Of a DNA stretch of 64,000 bases, positions 17,389 to 26,129 are shown piece after piece. Origin of the DNA: Tenericutes bacterium HGW-Tenericutes-2 (GTDB lineage Bacteria > Bacillota_I > Bacilli_A > Acholeplasmatales > Acholeplasmataceae); NCBI GenBank assembly GCA_002839095.1, contig PGXL01000001.1, positions 124,001 to 188,000 on the forward strand, read 5' to 3'. How positions within the stretch are numbered: the stretch's first letter is position 1; every line of letters begins with the position of its first letter. Both the position numbers and the translations under genes were made by a program. Below the pieces are notes generated by a model. That model worked only from the letters and a program-made list of their open reading frames with translations, searched no databases and was not told where the DNA came from.

Positions 17389-18735
17389 TTATCCTCCAAT
17401 AACTTTAGCAAGCTCCGTGTTAAAACGATTGACAATATTAGATGCAGCAACTGATGCTGTTGAACGACCTAAAAGGTAATTTTCAATTGGTGCTTCATAA
17501 ATCGCTCTAAATGTTGCATGCTCATAATATGGGTGAATATAAAAATTATAGCCATTACTTATTTGTGTATTGTATGATTGCTGTACGAATTCATGACCCT
17601 TCCACTCTAGTGTTTGAGTGAAGTTTGTTGTAGTTACGCTAGTTAGAATATTTTGAGTGACAGAGTTATTGGATACACCTCTATCTACTCCTAATATTTC
17701 AACTGCTTCAGGATCAGTTGTCATAAATTCTAGAAATGTTTTGACTGCTTCTTTCTTTGCCTCTGATTGTTCTACTCTCTTTGATACAGCATAGGCCATT
17801 GAAACCTTCTTATACATACCAAAATTAGCGTCTTCATCAGCTGATTGTTGGAACATACCAACTGCAACTAAGCTTTGACCTTGATTAGATAGTGTGTTTT
17901 GATATTCTGAAATTGCTGTATTCCAAGTCATCACACCACCATATTTTTCTGAGACCCAGTTTGGATTGGTTGGTCCATCATTATGTGTATCAATTGAATT
18001 AGATGAAATTAAAACACCTGAGCTTCTTAAATCACCTAAAAAATTAAATGCGTCTACAAGTTCTGCTTGTGTAAAATTAAGTTGATTTTGTTCATTAATG
18101 ACATTTTTACCAGTACGTTGTGATAGCCATGTAAACATAAGGATAGCTGCTTGTTGAGGATCTAGTCTTCCAATGGCATAGCTTCCAGGAAATTTTTGTG
18201 AAATCTCTTCACCTGCTGCCATTAAGTCATCCCATGTCTTAATTGAATTCACATCAATATTGACGGATTGACTACCAACTGTCTTTTGAAATACATTTTG
18301 ATTTAAATAAAAGATATATCCTGTCTCAGATATAGATAAACCCAATATTTTTCCATTCACGGTCAGTGGTGTATGTTCATTTGCTGGATAGTTGGATAAA
18401 TCAAGGTCAAGCTCTTTAATATCCATAAAATAGTCTTCACCATACATAGAATAAATCCAGTTGTAGTTCACTTGGAAAACATCTGCTTCAGTACCTCGGT
18501 TTAGTCTATTATTTAAGGTTGTTTGATATCCAGACCAAGGTGCTTGATCAGCTTCAACCTTGTACTGTGGATATTTTTCTTCGAATAGATCGATTGCACG
18601 GTATGTAGCGATATTTCGATCGGAAGTACCCCACCATGCGAATTTGATTACATTGTCATCATCTGATGATCCTCCACAAGCAACTAAAACAAGTGCTGTG
18701 ATCAGTAAAGAAATTAGTAATAAAGTTTTTTTCAT
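17389..18735 (-). CDS. Sugar ABC transporter solute-binding lipoprotein
   Basis: 448 residues with a lipobox (LVACGG, Cys about 20). The mature start IKFAWWGTSDRN and the following RAIDLFEEKYPQYKVE are typical of family 1 extracellular solute-binding proteins (MalE/UgpB-like). The N-terminal lobe ADVFQVNYNWI and the long C-terminal lobe with many aromatics fit an oligosaccharide ligand. It follows the PL1 lyase gene by five bases and precedes the two permease genes. The likely ligand is unsaturated oligogalacturonate released by the lyases; this is inferred from the operon. Confidence 0.92.
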   Translation of the reverse strand: MKKTLLLISLLITALVLVACGGSSDDDNVIKFAWWGTSDRNIATYRAIDLFEEKYPQYKVEADQAPWSGYQTTLNNRLNRGTEADVFQVNYNWIYSMYGEDYFMDIKELDLDLSNYPANEHTPLTVNGKILGLSISETGYIFYLNQNVFQKTVGSQSVNIDVNSIKTWDDLMAAGEEISQKFPGSYAIGRLDPQQAAILMFTWLSQRTGKNVINEQNQLNFTQAELVDAFNFLGDLRSSGVLISSNSIDTHNDGPTNPNWVSEKYGGVMTWNTAISEYQNTLSNQGQSLVAVGMFQQSADEDANFGMYKKVSMAYAVSKRVEQSEAKKEAVKTFLEFMTTDPEAVEILGVDRGVSNNSVTQNILTSVTTTNFTQTLEWKGHEFVQQSYNTQISNGYNFYIHPYYEHATFRAIYEAPIENYLLGRSTASVAASNIVNRFNTELAKVIGG

Positions 18736-18740
18736 ATTTT

Positions 18741-20198
18741 TTATGCTCCTTTAATATGTAAATTTGTATTGATATATAGCCAGTTGAAATCTGCTATGGT
18801 TTGATGTCCTGTTGGATAATTTGTAAATGTGTTTGGTAGATAGTAAATATCTTCTAAATAATATTGATAGGGTATTTCTCCATAATTCCTAAATTCAAAA
18901 GGTATTGAAGGGTTAGGGTTGGTATGAACCCAAAGTGAACTTTGATTATATGAAGACCCGAAGTAAGTTCTAGTAGGAAGAATCAGTTCACTATTGATTA
19001 CCATATATGTGCCAGTATACTTTGAATCTGGATTGGAATCTTGATGGTTTCTAATTGGAGTTGTTACATATTTATAGATGCTATTCTCCATTAAGATTGC
19101 TCCATCCTCAGTAGGTACCATTCCTTGATTGACAAAGCTGAGGTCAGGATGGTTTATTTTTAATCTAAGTCTGTATAATTCTTCGTTATCAACAATGACA
19201 TGATAAAGATGTACATCACCTTTTCTTAATCTTGGCATTCTATCCATTAAGTTAAAGACTTCTAGATGATGGAATGTCATGGTGATTGATTCAAAGCCTT
19301 CACCATCAGTAGTATTTCCAAGGTTAAATCCTTTTTTCTGGAAGCTCGCAAAGGTTGTGATATCTTCCTTGGAGATATTTGAGTCTCTTAAGCTCTTATA
19401 GAATTCATAATCTTCGATATTTTCTTCTAGGTAGTCGATTTGTGCTCGAATAAAGTCATTTTCTCTAAAGTTTAGTTTAGACCATGAGAGTGTCATATGC
19501 TTGCTTTCTTCTTTTGCGTCGATGATTCCATCATATGCTTGATCAAATGTGAGATGATCAAACCAGATGCCATTCGATTTTTCGACTGTGAAATAGTCCC
19601 AGTCATTTCTTTTATAGGTTCCCTTGTCTAGTTCATCCCATTCCCAAAGCTCTGAGAGATGAAGATTTCTAAAGATAATGTTCGAAGAACCATCTATTAA
19701 AAATGATGTATGCTTGATACTTGATCCAGTCTTTGAGTAAATCATCAAATCATTTCTTAAAACAATTCTTACGAGTCCGACACCAGATTCCTTAAGAATT
19801 GGATGCATAATAGGCTGTCTTGAGTGTGGGCGATAGACTGAGCGTACCTGTTCTAAATTCATACCCGATAAAGCAAGCTTTTCAGCAATTTCATTAGAAC
19901 CCATATTTAAATCATTAGTTATTTCTATTACTTTTGTGCTTGAATCTAATAGCGCGTTGATAAAGTCTACCTCATCATTAGCGATGACATAGCCTTCATC
20001 AATAGTTGATCTATCTGTGATTATTAGAGAAGAAAAGCCAAATGAGTTCTCAAATAACGTGTAGTCAATGGGTGTCTCATTCGGTTGTTCAGTTACTGGT
20101 TCCGTAGGTACTACGGTATCTATCGTTTGTTTAGGTTCACAGCTTACCAGAAATACGGAAGTCATGAGTAAAATCATTAGTTTGATTAGCTTTTTCAT
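18741..20198 (-). CDS. Pectate lyase lipoprotein, polysaccharide lyase family 1
   Basis: 485 residues, with a lipobox (LVSCEP, Cys about 20), so the enzyme is tethered to the outer face of the membrane. The central part is a right-handed beta-helix with the PL1 hallmarks: IWFDHLTFDQAYDGIIDAK (calcium-binding Asp region), then MTLSWSKLNF, the counterpart of the family's vTvSW motif, and later MPRLRKGDVHLYH, matching the RxPRxRxGxxHxYN site that carries the catalytic arginine. It cleaves polygalacturonate by calcium-dependent beta-elimination. It is the first gene of the pectin operon and lies directly behind the cre-containing promoter. Residues 250-290, an insertion between these motifs, are unlike most PL1 enzymes. 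Confidence 0.87.
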   Translation of the reverse strand: MKKLIKLMILLMTSVFLVSCEPKQTIDTVVPTEPVTEQPNETPIDYTLFENSFGFSSLIITDRSTIDEGYVIANDEVDFINALLDSSTKVIEITNDLNMGSNEIAEKLALSGMNLEQVRSVYRPHSRQPIMHPILKESGVGLVRIVLRNDLMIYSKTGSSIKHTSFLIDGSSNIIFRNLHLSELWEWDELDKGTYKRNDWDYFTVEKSNGIWFDHLTFDQAYDGIIDAKEESKHMTLSWSKLNFRENDFIRAQIDYLEENIEDYEFYKSLRDSNISKEDITTFASFQKKGFNLGNTTDGEGFESITMTFHHLEVFNLMDRMPRLRKGDVHLYHVIVDNEELYRLRLKINHPDLSFVNQGMVPTEDGAILMENSIYKYVTTPIRNHQDSNPDSKYTGTYMVINSELILPTRTYFGSSYNQSSLWVHTNPNPSIPFEFRNYGEIPYQYYLEDIYYLPNTFTNYPTGHQTIADFNWLYINTNLHIKGA

Positions 20199-20242
20199 GT
20201 TTCTCCATTCGTCTATATATACGGACGGTGTTTACATATACT

Positions 20243-20280
20243 ATTATATCATAGATAAGAATGCAATGTCAACGCTTACA
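20243..20280 (-). promoter_or_regulatory. Pectin-operon promoter with a perfect-consensus cre site
   Basis: Minus-strand TTGACA (20267-20272), 18-base spacer, TATAAT (20243-20248). The cre site TGTAAGCGTTGACA (20267-20280, minus strand) matches TGWNANCGNTNWCA at every position and fully covers the -35 box, so CcpA binding should exclude RNA polymerase. Confidence 0.82.
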
Positions 20281-20310
20281 TGTTTATGGTGACACTTAGA
20301 ATAAAAAAAA

Positions 20311-20326
20311 CCATTCATATGAATGG
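20311..20326 (-). terminator. Intrinsic terminator of the MsrQ-like gene
   Basis: CCATTC-ATAT-GAATGG (20311-20326) is a perfect hairpin; on the minus strand eight T follow. It lies eight bases after the stop codon. Confidence 0.88.
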
Positions 20327-20334
20327 ATTTTTTG

Positions 20335-20964
20335 TTAAACTGGATTGGGTTTTGATTTTAGTGTAGCCTCTGTCGGTTTAGCATGCACTTTCTGATAAAT
20401 CATGATCACTTTAAGTAAAAAATACACTGAGAAGATTGCAATATAGTACCACATTCTTTGGTTAGTAATTAAAATTAAGTGCATTGCTATGAGTAAATAG
20501 AATAGATAAGAAAACTGATGTAGCTTCTTCCATGATTTACCTTTTATCTTTTTTCTAATCCACATAAACGAGGTAATAAATAATGGTAGGCAGATGATAA
20601 TTGCTATAATTCCTAAGTAGAAATTGATTGGTGCTTCCCAAAAGAAATAGAAGTCTATGGAGAAAACTAAAAATTTTAATCCGTGAACTATTGAAAATAT
20701 AGTTCCTAATATCGCATATTCTGCTCGAACTCCCATCAATCGTTTTTTGATCTCGCTTTTTTCTAATACGCCCATAAACATGACAATCAAAAAGAAAGAT
20801 AAACCCACATACCCTAGATTAATAATGGTGATTTCTTGTAGATAGGAAATAAATCCAATGACAATTGCAATTAGATATAAATATTTGTTCAGTTTTCTTA
20901 TATATTTATAAAATAGAAATGCCAAAATAACAAATAGAATCGTTAAACTCATAATGATTGTCAT
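20335..20964 (-). CDS. MsrQ/ferric-reductase-like haem membrane protein
   Basis: 209 residues with six membrane segments. Three histidines, H94 (IVHG), H149 (KKLHQFSY) and H162 (AMHL), have nearly the spacing of the haem ligands I recall for E. coli MsrQ (H91, H151, H164). SWKKLHQFSYLFY matches the ferric-reductase-like transmembrane family. Such proteins carry electrons across the membrane to extracytoplasmic partners. No MsrP gene is present. Instead the gene follows, five bases on, a tiny exported protein with flavinylation-like motifs, suggesting that this is its electron acceptor or carrier. The ribosome site (GGAGG) overlaps the end of that gene, so the two are translationally coupled. 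Confidence 0.78.
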   Translation of the reverse strand: MTIIMSLTILFVILAFLFYKYIRKLNKYLYLIAIVIGFISYLQEITIINLGYVGLSFFLIVMFMGVLEKSEIKKRLMGVRAEYAILGTIFSIVHGLKFLVFSIDFYFFWEAPINFYLGIIAIIICLPLFITSFMWIRKKIKGKSWKKLHQFSYLFYLLIAMHLILITNQRMWYYIAIFSVYFLLKVIMIYQKVHAKPTEATLKSKPNPV

Positions 20965-20969
20965 AATAG

Positions 20970-21173
20970 CTAACCTCCATAGGTGTCTACTGAAGGCTCT
21001 GAAGGTTCACTTGATTGATTATTGTCTGATGCACCTGCGATTAAGTCAATTTCTGTGTTATATGTCGAGTTTGTGGCACCAGCAATGATATCTGCAGAAT
21101 CTGAGATAGGTTCAGTTGCTATACTTGCTAAAGATATTGCGATGAAAAGTATTAAAACCAATATATTCTTCAT
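20970..21173 (-). CDS. Small exported protein with two flavinylation-like motifs
   Basis: 67 residues. A signal sequence (1-19) is followed by a short low-complexity tail. Two near-repeats, DIIAGAT (28-34) and DLIAGAS (43-49), 15 residues apart, resemble the ApbE flavinyltransferase target motif Dxx(S/T)GA(T/S); acceptors would be T34 and S49. The fourth position is Ala in both, a departure from the usual Ser/Thr. There is no room for a full FMN-binding domain. The end is rich in Ser, Glu and Pro. I chose the ATG at 21171-21173; a GTG four codons earlier sits on top of the AAAGGA ribosome site. A minus-strand TATAAT at 21198-21203 is a possible -10. Function is inferred from motif and neighbour only. 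Confidence 0.6.
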   Translation of the reverse strand: MKNILVLILFIAISLASIATEPISDSADIIAGATNSTYNTEIDLIAGASDNNQSSEPSEPSVDTYGG

Positions 21174-21240
21174 GGATTTATACACTTCCTTTACTTAATT
21201 ATATTCCTTTTCTAAACCAATTTGTATGATAATCAAAAAA

Positions 21241-21264
21241 AAATCACCCAAGTAGGATGATTTT
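21241..21264 (-). terminator. Intrinsic terminator of the pdh operon
   Basis: AAATCA and TGATTT (21241-21264), with inner CC/GG pairs and one mismatch, followed on the minus strand by a long T run. It lies just after the dihydrolipoyl dehydrogenase stop. Confidence 0.75.
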
Positions 21265-21270
21265 CATATG

Positions 21271-22644
21271 TTACATATGTATAGGTTTATCGACTGCACC
21301 ATGTGCAGCTTCCATAACAAGCTCTGAAAGTGTTGGATGCGGATGAATCGTATGAGCGATTTCATATGCAGTACCTTCAAGCTCTAGTGTTACACCAATT
21401 TCAGCAATTAAATTGGATGCATCATAACTCATAATGTGTGCGCCTAGTATTTCTTTATATTGCTCTGAAACAATTAGTTTAATCATTCCATCCTTTTCAT
21501 TATCAGCAAGTGCCTTACCAATAGCTTGTAGTGGGAACGTTGAAACCTTGTATTTGATACCCTTTTCTTTAACTTCTCTTTCGGTTAAACCGATGGTTGC
21601 AATTTCAGGATGTCCGTAAACAGCATTTGGAACCTTTGAGTAATCCAAATGTGCTTTTTTGTTGCCCATGATATATTCTGCAGCAACGATTCCTTCAGCG
21701 GATGCAACATGCGCGAGCATGTATTTGCCGTTTAAGTCACCGATTGCATAAACTCCAGGAACACTTGTTTCTAAATGTTCATTGGTAATAACTGCAGCAC
21801 GATCCATCTTTAGGTTTAACGCTTCGAGTCCATTTGAATTTGGTCTCATACCAACTGATACTAAGACTGTATCAGCCTTGATAGTTGTATCCTTACCTTC
21901 AAATGTATAGGTTACTTCATGGTCTTTAACAGCTTTAACTTCAGCATTCGCAAATATTTCAATACCATCACGCTTTAAGATCTTAGTATAGGCAACTCTT
22001 ATGTCATCATCCATCATTGGAAGAACACCATCTAATTTTTCAATAATGGTTACCTTAGTGCCTAATGATGAGAAGATTGTTGCAAATTCAACACCAATGA
22101 CTCCGCCACCAATGATGACTAAGCTTTTTGGAGCATCCTTAATTTGAAGTAGTTCTCTTGATGTAACTGCAATACCCTTTTCATATGCTTCCTTTAATCC
22201 AGGAATTGGAGGTACGATTGGACTCGCACCGGTAGCAAGAATTAGGTTTTTCGTTTGTAATGTTTCGCCATTCACTTCAACTTTTGTAGGAGATAATACT
22301 TTTCCTAATCCGGAAAAGACTTCAACTCCATTTTTCTTAAGGAGTCCGCCTACGCCTAGAGTCAATCTTTTTACAACTGAGTCCTTACGCTTAAGCATGA
22401 GTGACCAATCGAAGGTAATATCTCCACCTAACACAACCCCGTAATCCTGAGCGTGCAAAATAGTTTTATATACTTTCGCATTTTTTAATAATGTCTTTGT
22501 TGGTATACATCCGTGATTTAAACAGATCCCACCAACAACTTCCTTTTCAATTAGTGCAACCTTCGCGCCAAGTTGAGAAGCCTTTATGGCTGCAACATAA
22601 CCGCCTGGTCCACCGCCTAAAACGATGATATCATATGTCTTCAT
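21271..22644 (-). CDS. lpdA: Dihydrolipoyl dehydrogenase (E3)
   Basis: A 457-residue FAD enzyme that reoxidises the dihydrolipoyl groups of the pyruvate dehydrogenase E2 and makes NADH. Visible features: FAD-binding GGGPGGYVAA (10-19), the redox-active disulfide GGICLNHGCIPTK (about 39-51), NAD-binding GGGVIGVEFA, the second FAD contact YAIGDLNG, and the C-terminal active-site HPHPTLSE. Length and motifs are those of the family. It is the last gene of the four-gene operon, 12 bases after E2, and is followed by a terminator. No N-terminal lipoyl domain is fused, unlike some mollicute E3 proteins. Confidence 0.95.
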   Translation of the reverse strand: MKTYDIIVLGGGPGGYVAAIKASQLGAKVALIEKEVVGGICLNHGCIPTKTLLKNAKVYKTILHAQDYGVVLGGDITFDWSLMLKRKDSVVKRLTLGVGGLLKKNGVEVFSGLGKVLSPTKVEVNGETLQTKNLILATGASPIVPPIPGLKEAYEKGIAVTSRELLQIKDAPKSLVIIGGGVIGVEFATIFSSLGTKVTIIEKLDGVLPMMDDDIRVAYTKILKRDGIEIFANAEVKAVKDHEVTYTFEGKDTTIKADTVLVSVGMRPNSNGLEALNLKMDRAAVITNEHLETSVPGVYAIGDLNGKYMLAHVASAEGIVAAEYIMGNKKAHLDYSKVPNAVYGHPEIATIGLTEREVKEKGIKYKVSTFPLQAIGKALADNEKDGMIKLIVSEQYKEILGAHIMSYDASNLIAEIGVTLELEGTAYEIAHTIHPHPTLSELVMEAAHGAVDKPIHM

Positions 22645-22656
22645 TTAAAATTCACC

Positions 22657-23955
22657 TCAACTTAATAGTAACATCATTGGGTCATTTAATAAAGACTTAA
22701 TCGTATTTAAAAATCTTCCAGCGTCTGCGCCATCGATGACTCTATGGTCAACAGCAAGTGATAATGGTAATGTGTAAGCAACCTTTAATTCTCCATCAAT
22801 AACAACTGGCTTTTGTTCTATCTTACCAACTCCTAATATACCGACTTCAGGATGATTAATAATTGGTGTACCATAAGCTACATTCGCTGCACCAAAGTTA
22901 GTGATTGAGAATGTTGTATTTTGAAGCTGTGCAAGTGATACTTTTCTAGCGATTGTAGCATCTGCAACTTCTCTTAATTCCTTAGCCAATTCTAAAATGC
23001 TCTTTTGATCAGCATCCTTAATATTAGGAACAATTAAACCATCTGGTGTATCTACAGCCATTCCTAAATTAATGAATTTCTTATAGACCATACGATCGTT
23101 TTCTTGATCAAAGCTTGCATTAAAATTAGGATATTTCTTTAATGCCAATACAGTGGCCTTCATAATGAATGCCATGTATGTTAATTTAATGTCTTGAGCA
23201 GCAGCTTGTGTCTTCACTTGATTTCTTAAAACAACAAGTTTATCCACGATGACTTCATCCATCAATACGGTATGAGGAATGATTTGCTTCGCTAATGTCA
23301 TGCTCTTAACGATTGCTTTTCTAAGTTTAGTGATTGGAACGTATTCCACTTCACCTTGAACAGAAATAGATACCTTAGGTGCAGTAAATGATTGTTGCTT
23401 ATTTTGGCCTTGTGATGCGGCTTTTTGAATATCTTCCTTCATCACTCTACCATGTTCGCCTGTACCCTTGATTGTGTGTATGTCTACACCTAAATCCTTA
23501 GCCATTTGACGTGCTACTGGAGTAGCTAGTACTTTGGTTTGTGTTTCAGATTTAGCTGCACTTGAAGATTCGCTTGAGGATTCCATAACATCTTCTGAAA
23601 CCTCGATTTCTCCGATAACACCTGGAGCTGCTTTACCTTCAGAAACAGGAGCTTTTTTTGGTTCTTCCTTAGCTTCTTTTTTCTCTTCTTTTTTCTCTTC
23701 TTTTGGTGCTTCAGTCGCACTACCATCATTGATTAAAACAATGGTTTCACCAACGTGAATAGTTTCGCCTTCCTTAGCACCTAATTTTTCAATGACTCCA
23801 TCGACTGGAGATGGTAATTCAGCGTTCACTTTATCTGTTTCAACAACAACAAGTGTTTCGCCTTCCTTAACCTTATCGCCAACCTTAAAGTTCCATTTTA
23901 ATATAACGCCTTCATGAATACCTTCACCGATATCGGCAAATTTAAAATCATACAT
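22657..23955 (-). CDS. pdhC: Pyruvate dehydrogenase E2, dihydrolipoyl acetyltransferase
   Basis: 432 residues. One lipoyl domain (1-78) with the lipoylated lysine K42 in VETDKVNAELP; a flexible linker very rich in Lys, Glu, Ala and Ser (79-145); a peripheral-subunit-binding domain (about 147-183, ATPVARQMAKDLGVD); and a catalytic acetyltransferase domain with the active-site HRVIDGADAGRFL near the C-terminus. It transfers acetyl groups from lipoate to CoA. The single lipoyl domain is the Gram-positive/mollicute form. It follows the E1 beta gene by 14 bases. Confidence 0.95.
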   Translation of the reverse strand: MYDFKFADIGEGIHEGVILKWNFKVGDKVKEGETLVVVETDKVNAELPSPVDGVIEKLGAKEGETIHVGETIVLINDGSATEAPKEEKKEEKKEAKEEPKKAPVSEGKAAPGVIGEIEVSEDVMESSSESSSAAKSETQTKVLATPVARQMAKDLGVDIHTIKGTGEHGRVMKEDIQKAASQGQNKQQSFTAPKVSISVQGEVEYVPITKLRKAIVKSMTLAKQIIPHTVLMDEVIVDKLVVLRNQVKTQAAAQDIKLTYMAFIMKATVLALKKYPNFNASFDQENDRMVYKKFINLGMAVDTPDGLIVPNIKDADQKSILELAKELREVADATIARKVSLAQLQNTTFSITNFGAANVAYGTPIINHPEVGILGVGKIEQKPVVIDGELKVAYTLPLSLAVDHRVIDGADAGRFLNTIKSLLNDPMMLLLS

Positions 23956-23969
23956 TTTATATTCCTCCT

Positions 23970-24947
23970 TTAGAACTTAGCTGTCTTTTTAATTTCGAAA
24001 GCTATTCTTTCTGGCTGAACAAAATGATATTGCTCGCCCTTTGCAAGAGGAACTGTGATGTCGAAACCAGTCACTCTAGCTGGTGCAGCCTCTAGATATA
24101 GGAATGCTTTTTCATTCACTAAGGAGATGAGTTCAGCACCTGGTCCATACGTTTTAACTGCTTCTTGTACAACTAGGAATCTTCCAGTTTTTTTAACAGA
24201 GTTTAAAATTGTTTCTTCATCAATTGGGTTAATCGTTCTTAGATCGATTAGTTCAACTGATATATTATCTTCCTCAAGTAGCTTCATCGCTTTTTCTACT
24301 TCTCTAACGATTGCTCCCCAAGCAACAACAGTGATGTCCTTACCTTCTTTAACAACCTTAGCTTTTCCAATTGGTATACGATACATCTCCTCAGGAACTT
24401 CTTGTTTACCAGAACGGTAAATACGCTTAGGCTCCATGAAAATGACAGGATCTGGATCTTCAATAGCTGAAATGAGTAATCCCTTCGCATCATATGGAGT
24501 TGATGGAATAACTACCTTTAAGCCAGGAATATGTCCTAATAAGGTTTCAAGAGATTCTGAGTGATGCTCTAACGCTCTAATGCCGCCACCCACTGGGAAG
24601 CGAACAACGATAGGTAATCCAAAAGCACCTCTTGTTCTATTTCTGAATCTTGCCATATGGGTAACGATTTCAGTCATTCCAGGGAATACGAAACCATCAA
24701 ATTGGATTTCTGCAACAGGAATTAATCCGTTGATTGCCATACCAATTGCACTACCAGTGATTGCTGCTTCAGCAATTGGAGTGTCAAACACTCTGTCTTC
24801 ACCATATTTCTTTTGGAGTCCAGCTGTAACTCTAAACACACCGCCTTCAAAACCAGTGTCTTCACCGAATACAACCACACGACTGTCGTCAGCCATTTTT
24901 TGATCTAATGCTTGATTAATTGCGTCTAATAATGTAATTACAGCCAT
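23970..24947 (-). CDS. pdhB: Pyruvate dehydrogenase E1 component, beta subunit
   Basis: 325 residues of the transketolase-like beta subunit, with typical segments VVVFGEDTGFEGGVFRVT, FDTPIAEAAITGSAIGMA and IQFDGFVFPG in the N-terminal half. The C-terminal transketolase domain follows (VELIDLRTINPIDEETIL). It pairs with the alpha subunit two bases upstream to decarboxylate pyruvate with thiamine diphosphate and acetylate E2. A branched-chain 2-oxoacid complex is the alternative for this family. A lone operon with full E1, E2 and E3 in a fermentative genome favours pyruvate. Confidence 0.93.
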   Translation of the reverse strand: MAVITLLDAINQALDQKMADDSRVVVFGEDTGFEGGVFRVTAGLQKKYGEDRVFDTPIAEAAITGSAIGMAINGLIPVAEIQFDGFVFPGMTEIVTHMARFRNRTRGAFGLPIVVRFPVGGGIRALEHHSESLETLLGHIPGLKVVIPSTPYDAKGLLISAIEDPDPVIFMEPKRIYRSGKQEVPEEMYRIPIGKAKVVKEGKDITVVAWGAIVREVEKAMKLLEEDNISVELIDLRTINPIDEETILNSVKKTGRFLVVQEAVKTYGPGAELISLVNEKAFLYLEAAPARVTGFDITVPLAKGEQYHFVQPERIAFEIKKTAKF

Positions 24948-24949
24948 GA

Positions 24950-26035
24950 TTATTTACCTCCTTCTTCTAAATATTTCTTCATATATTCATATTGTTCAGT
25001 TAATTGTGGTGTCATTTCTTTGTATGTATACTTGAAGATGTCTAATAAGTCTGCATTTCCTGTTTGTTCGACCTTCTTAAATGTCTCACCAACAAATGTA
25101 TTATTTTCTTCGTCTAATTTTTTGTCTTCTTCTTCACTCCAATATTTCTTATCAATTAAATATTGTTTAAAGCGAATCAGTGGATCCTTCTTTTCCCATT
25201 CTGCTACTTCATCATTTGAACGATAAATGGTTGGATCATCTGATGTTGTATGTGCACCTAAACGATAGGTTACTGCTTCAATTAGTACAGGTCCTTTACC
25301 AGAACGTGCATGATCAGCAGCTGCTTTGGTTGCAACATACATCGCTAAAACGTCATTACCATCTACTTGAATTCCAGGTATACCAAAAGCTACTGCTTTT
25401 TGAGCAAGAGTTTCTGCTTTAGTTGCTTTTTTTCTAGGTGTTGAAATCGCGTATTGGTTATTTTGAATAACGACTACAAGTGGTGCATCATACGATGCAG
25501 CAAAGTTTAAGCCTTCATAGAATTCACCATGTGATGTACCACCATCACCAATCGTTGCAAGTGCGACTTCGTTTTTCTTTAATATCTTAGATGCGTATGC
25601 GAGTCCAGCTGCGTGTGTTACCTGTGAACCGATGATGACATTGATTGGTAGGACTCTATGTTCGATTGGAAAATGATTTCCCCATTCGTTACCATACCAA
25701 TATAAATAGAGCTTATCTAAACCGATACCTCTATATAACATCATATTTAATTCTCTAAAAGCTGGTGAAAGCCAATCGTTTGGCTCCATAGCTGCCATTG
25801 CACCAACTTGAGCTGCTTCCTGTCCCTTATTTGGTGGATAGGTTAGCATACGTCCTTGGCGTTGATATTGTAGTGCCTTGGTGTCCGCAACACGACCTAA
25901 AGCCATTGTTTTGTACATCTTGAGCAATTCTTCTTTTTTAATTTTTGGTTCGAGCTCAGGGTTAGTAATTTTACCTTTTGCATCCAAAATAGAAAGTTGC
26001 TTCTTTTTTAGTGGATCATAGTCTTTAAATAACAT
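24950..26035 (-). CDS. pdhA: Pyruvate dehydrogenase E1 component, alpha subunit
   Basis: A 361-residue thiamine-diphosphate-binding subunit. The TPP motif runs from GDGGTSHGEFYEG through VVVIQNNQYAIST, the classic GDG...NN pattern. The phosphorylation-loop region YRLGAHTTSDDPT is also conserved. First gene of pdhABCD, with AGGAGG before ATG and a promoter just upstream. The complex would make acetyl-CoA and NADH from pyruvate, including pyruvate derived from pectin sugars or from alanine formed in the ornithine pathway. Confidence 0.94.
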   Translation of the reverse strand: MLFKDYDPLKKKQLSILDAKGKITNPELEPKIKKEELLKMYKTMALGRVADTKALQYQRQGRMLTYPPNKGQEAAQVGAMAAMEPNDWLSPAFRELNMMLYRGIGLDKLYLYWYGNEWGNHFPIEHRVLPINVIIGSQVTHAAGLAYASKILKKNEVALATIGDGGTSHGEFYEGLNFAASYDAPLVVVIQNNQYAISTPRKKATKAETLAQKAVAFGIPGIQVDGNDVLAMYVATKAAADHARSGKGPVLIEAVTYRLGAHTTSDDPTIYRSNDEVAEWEKKDPLIRFKQYLIDKKYWSEEEDKKLDEENNTFVGETFKKVEQTGNADLLDIFKYTYKEMTPQLTEQYEYMKKYLEEGGK

Positions 26036-26064
26036 GATTCAATTCCTCCTTGTTTTGCACTATC

Positions 26065-26093
26065 ATTATACTTGACTAAGGAGTTTAATTCAA
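26065..26093 (-). promoter_or_regulatory. pdh operon promoter
   Basis: Minus-strand TTGAAT (26088-26093), 17-base spacer, TATAAT (26065-26070), 30 bases before the pdhA ATG. Confidence 0.75.
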
Positions 26094-26129
26094 AAGCTTT
26101 GCTTAGAGGGAAGCCACTTCAAAAAAGAA

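Noticed and set aside
20335-20964. Calling this gene msrQ outright
   Set aside because: The histidine spacing fits, but no msrP partner is present and the neighbour is a different kind of exported protein.
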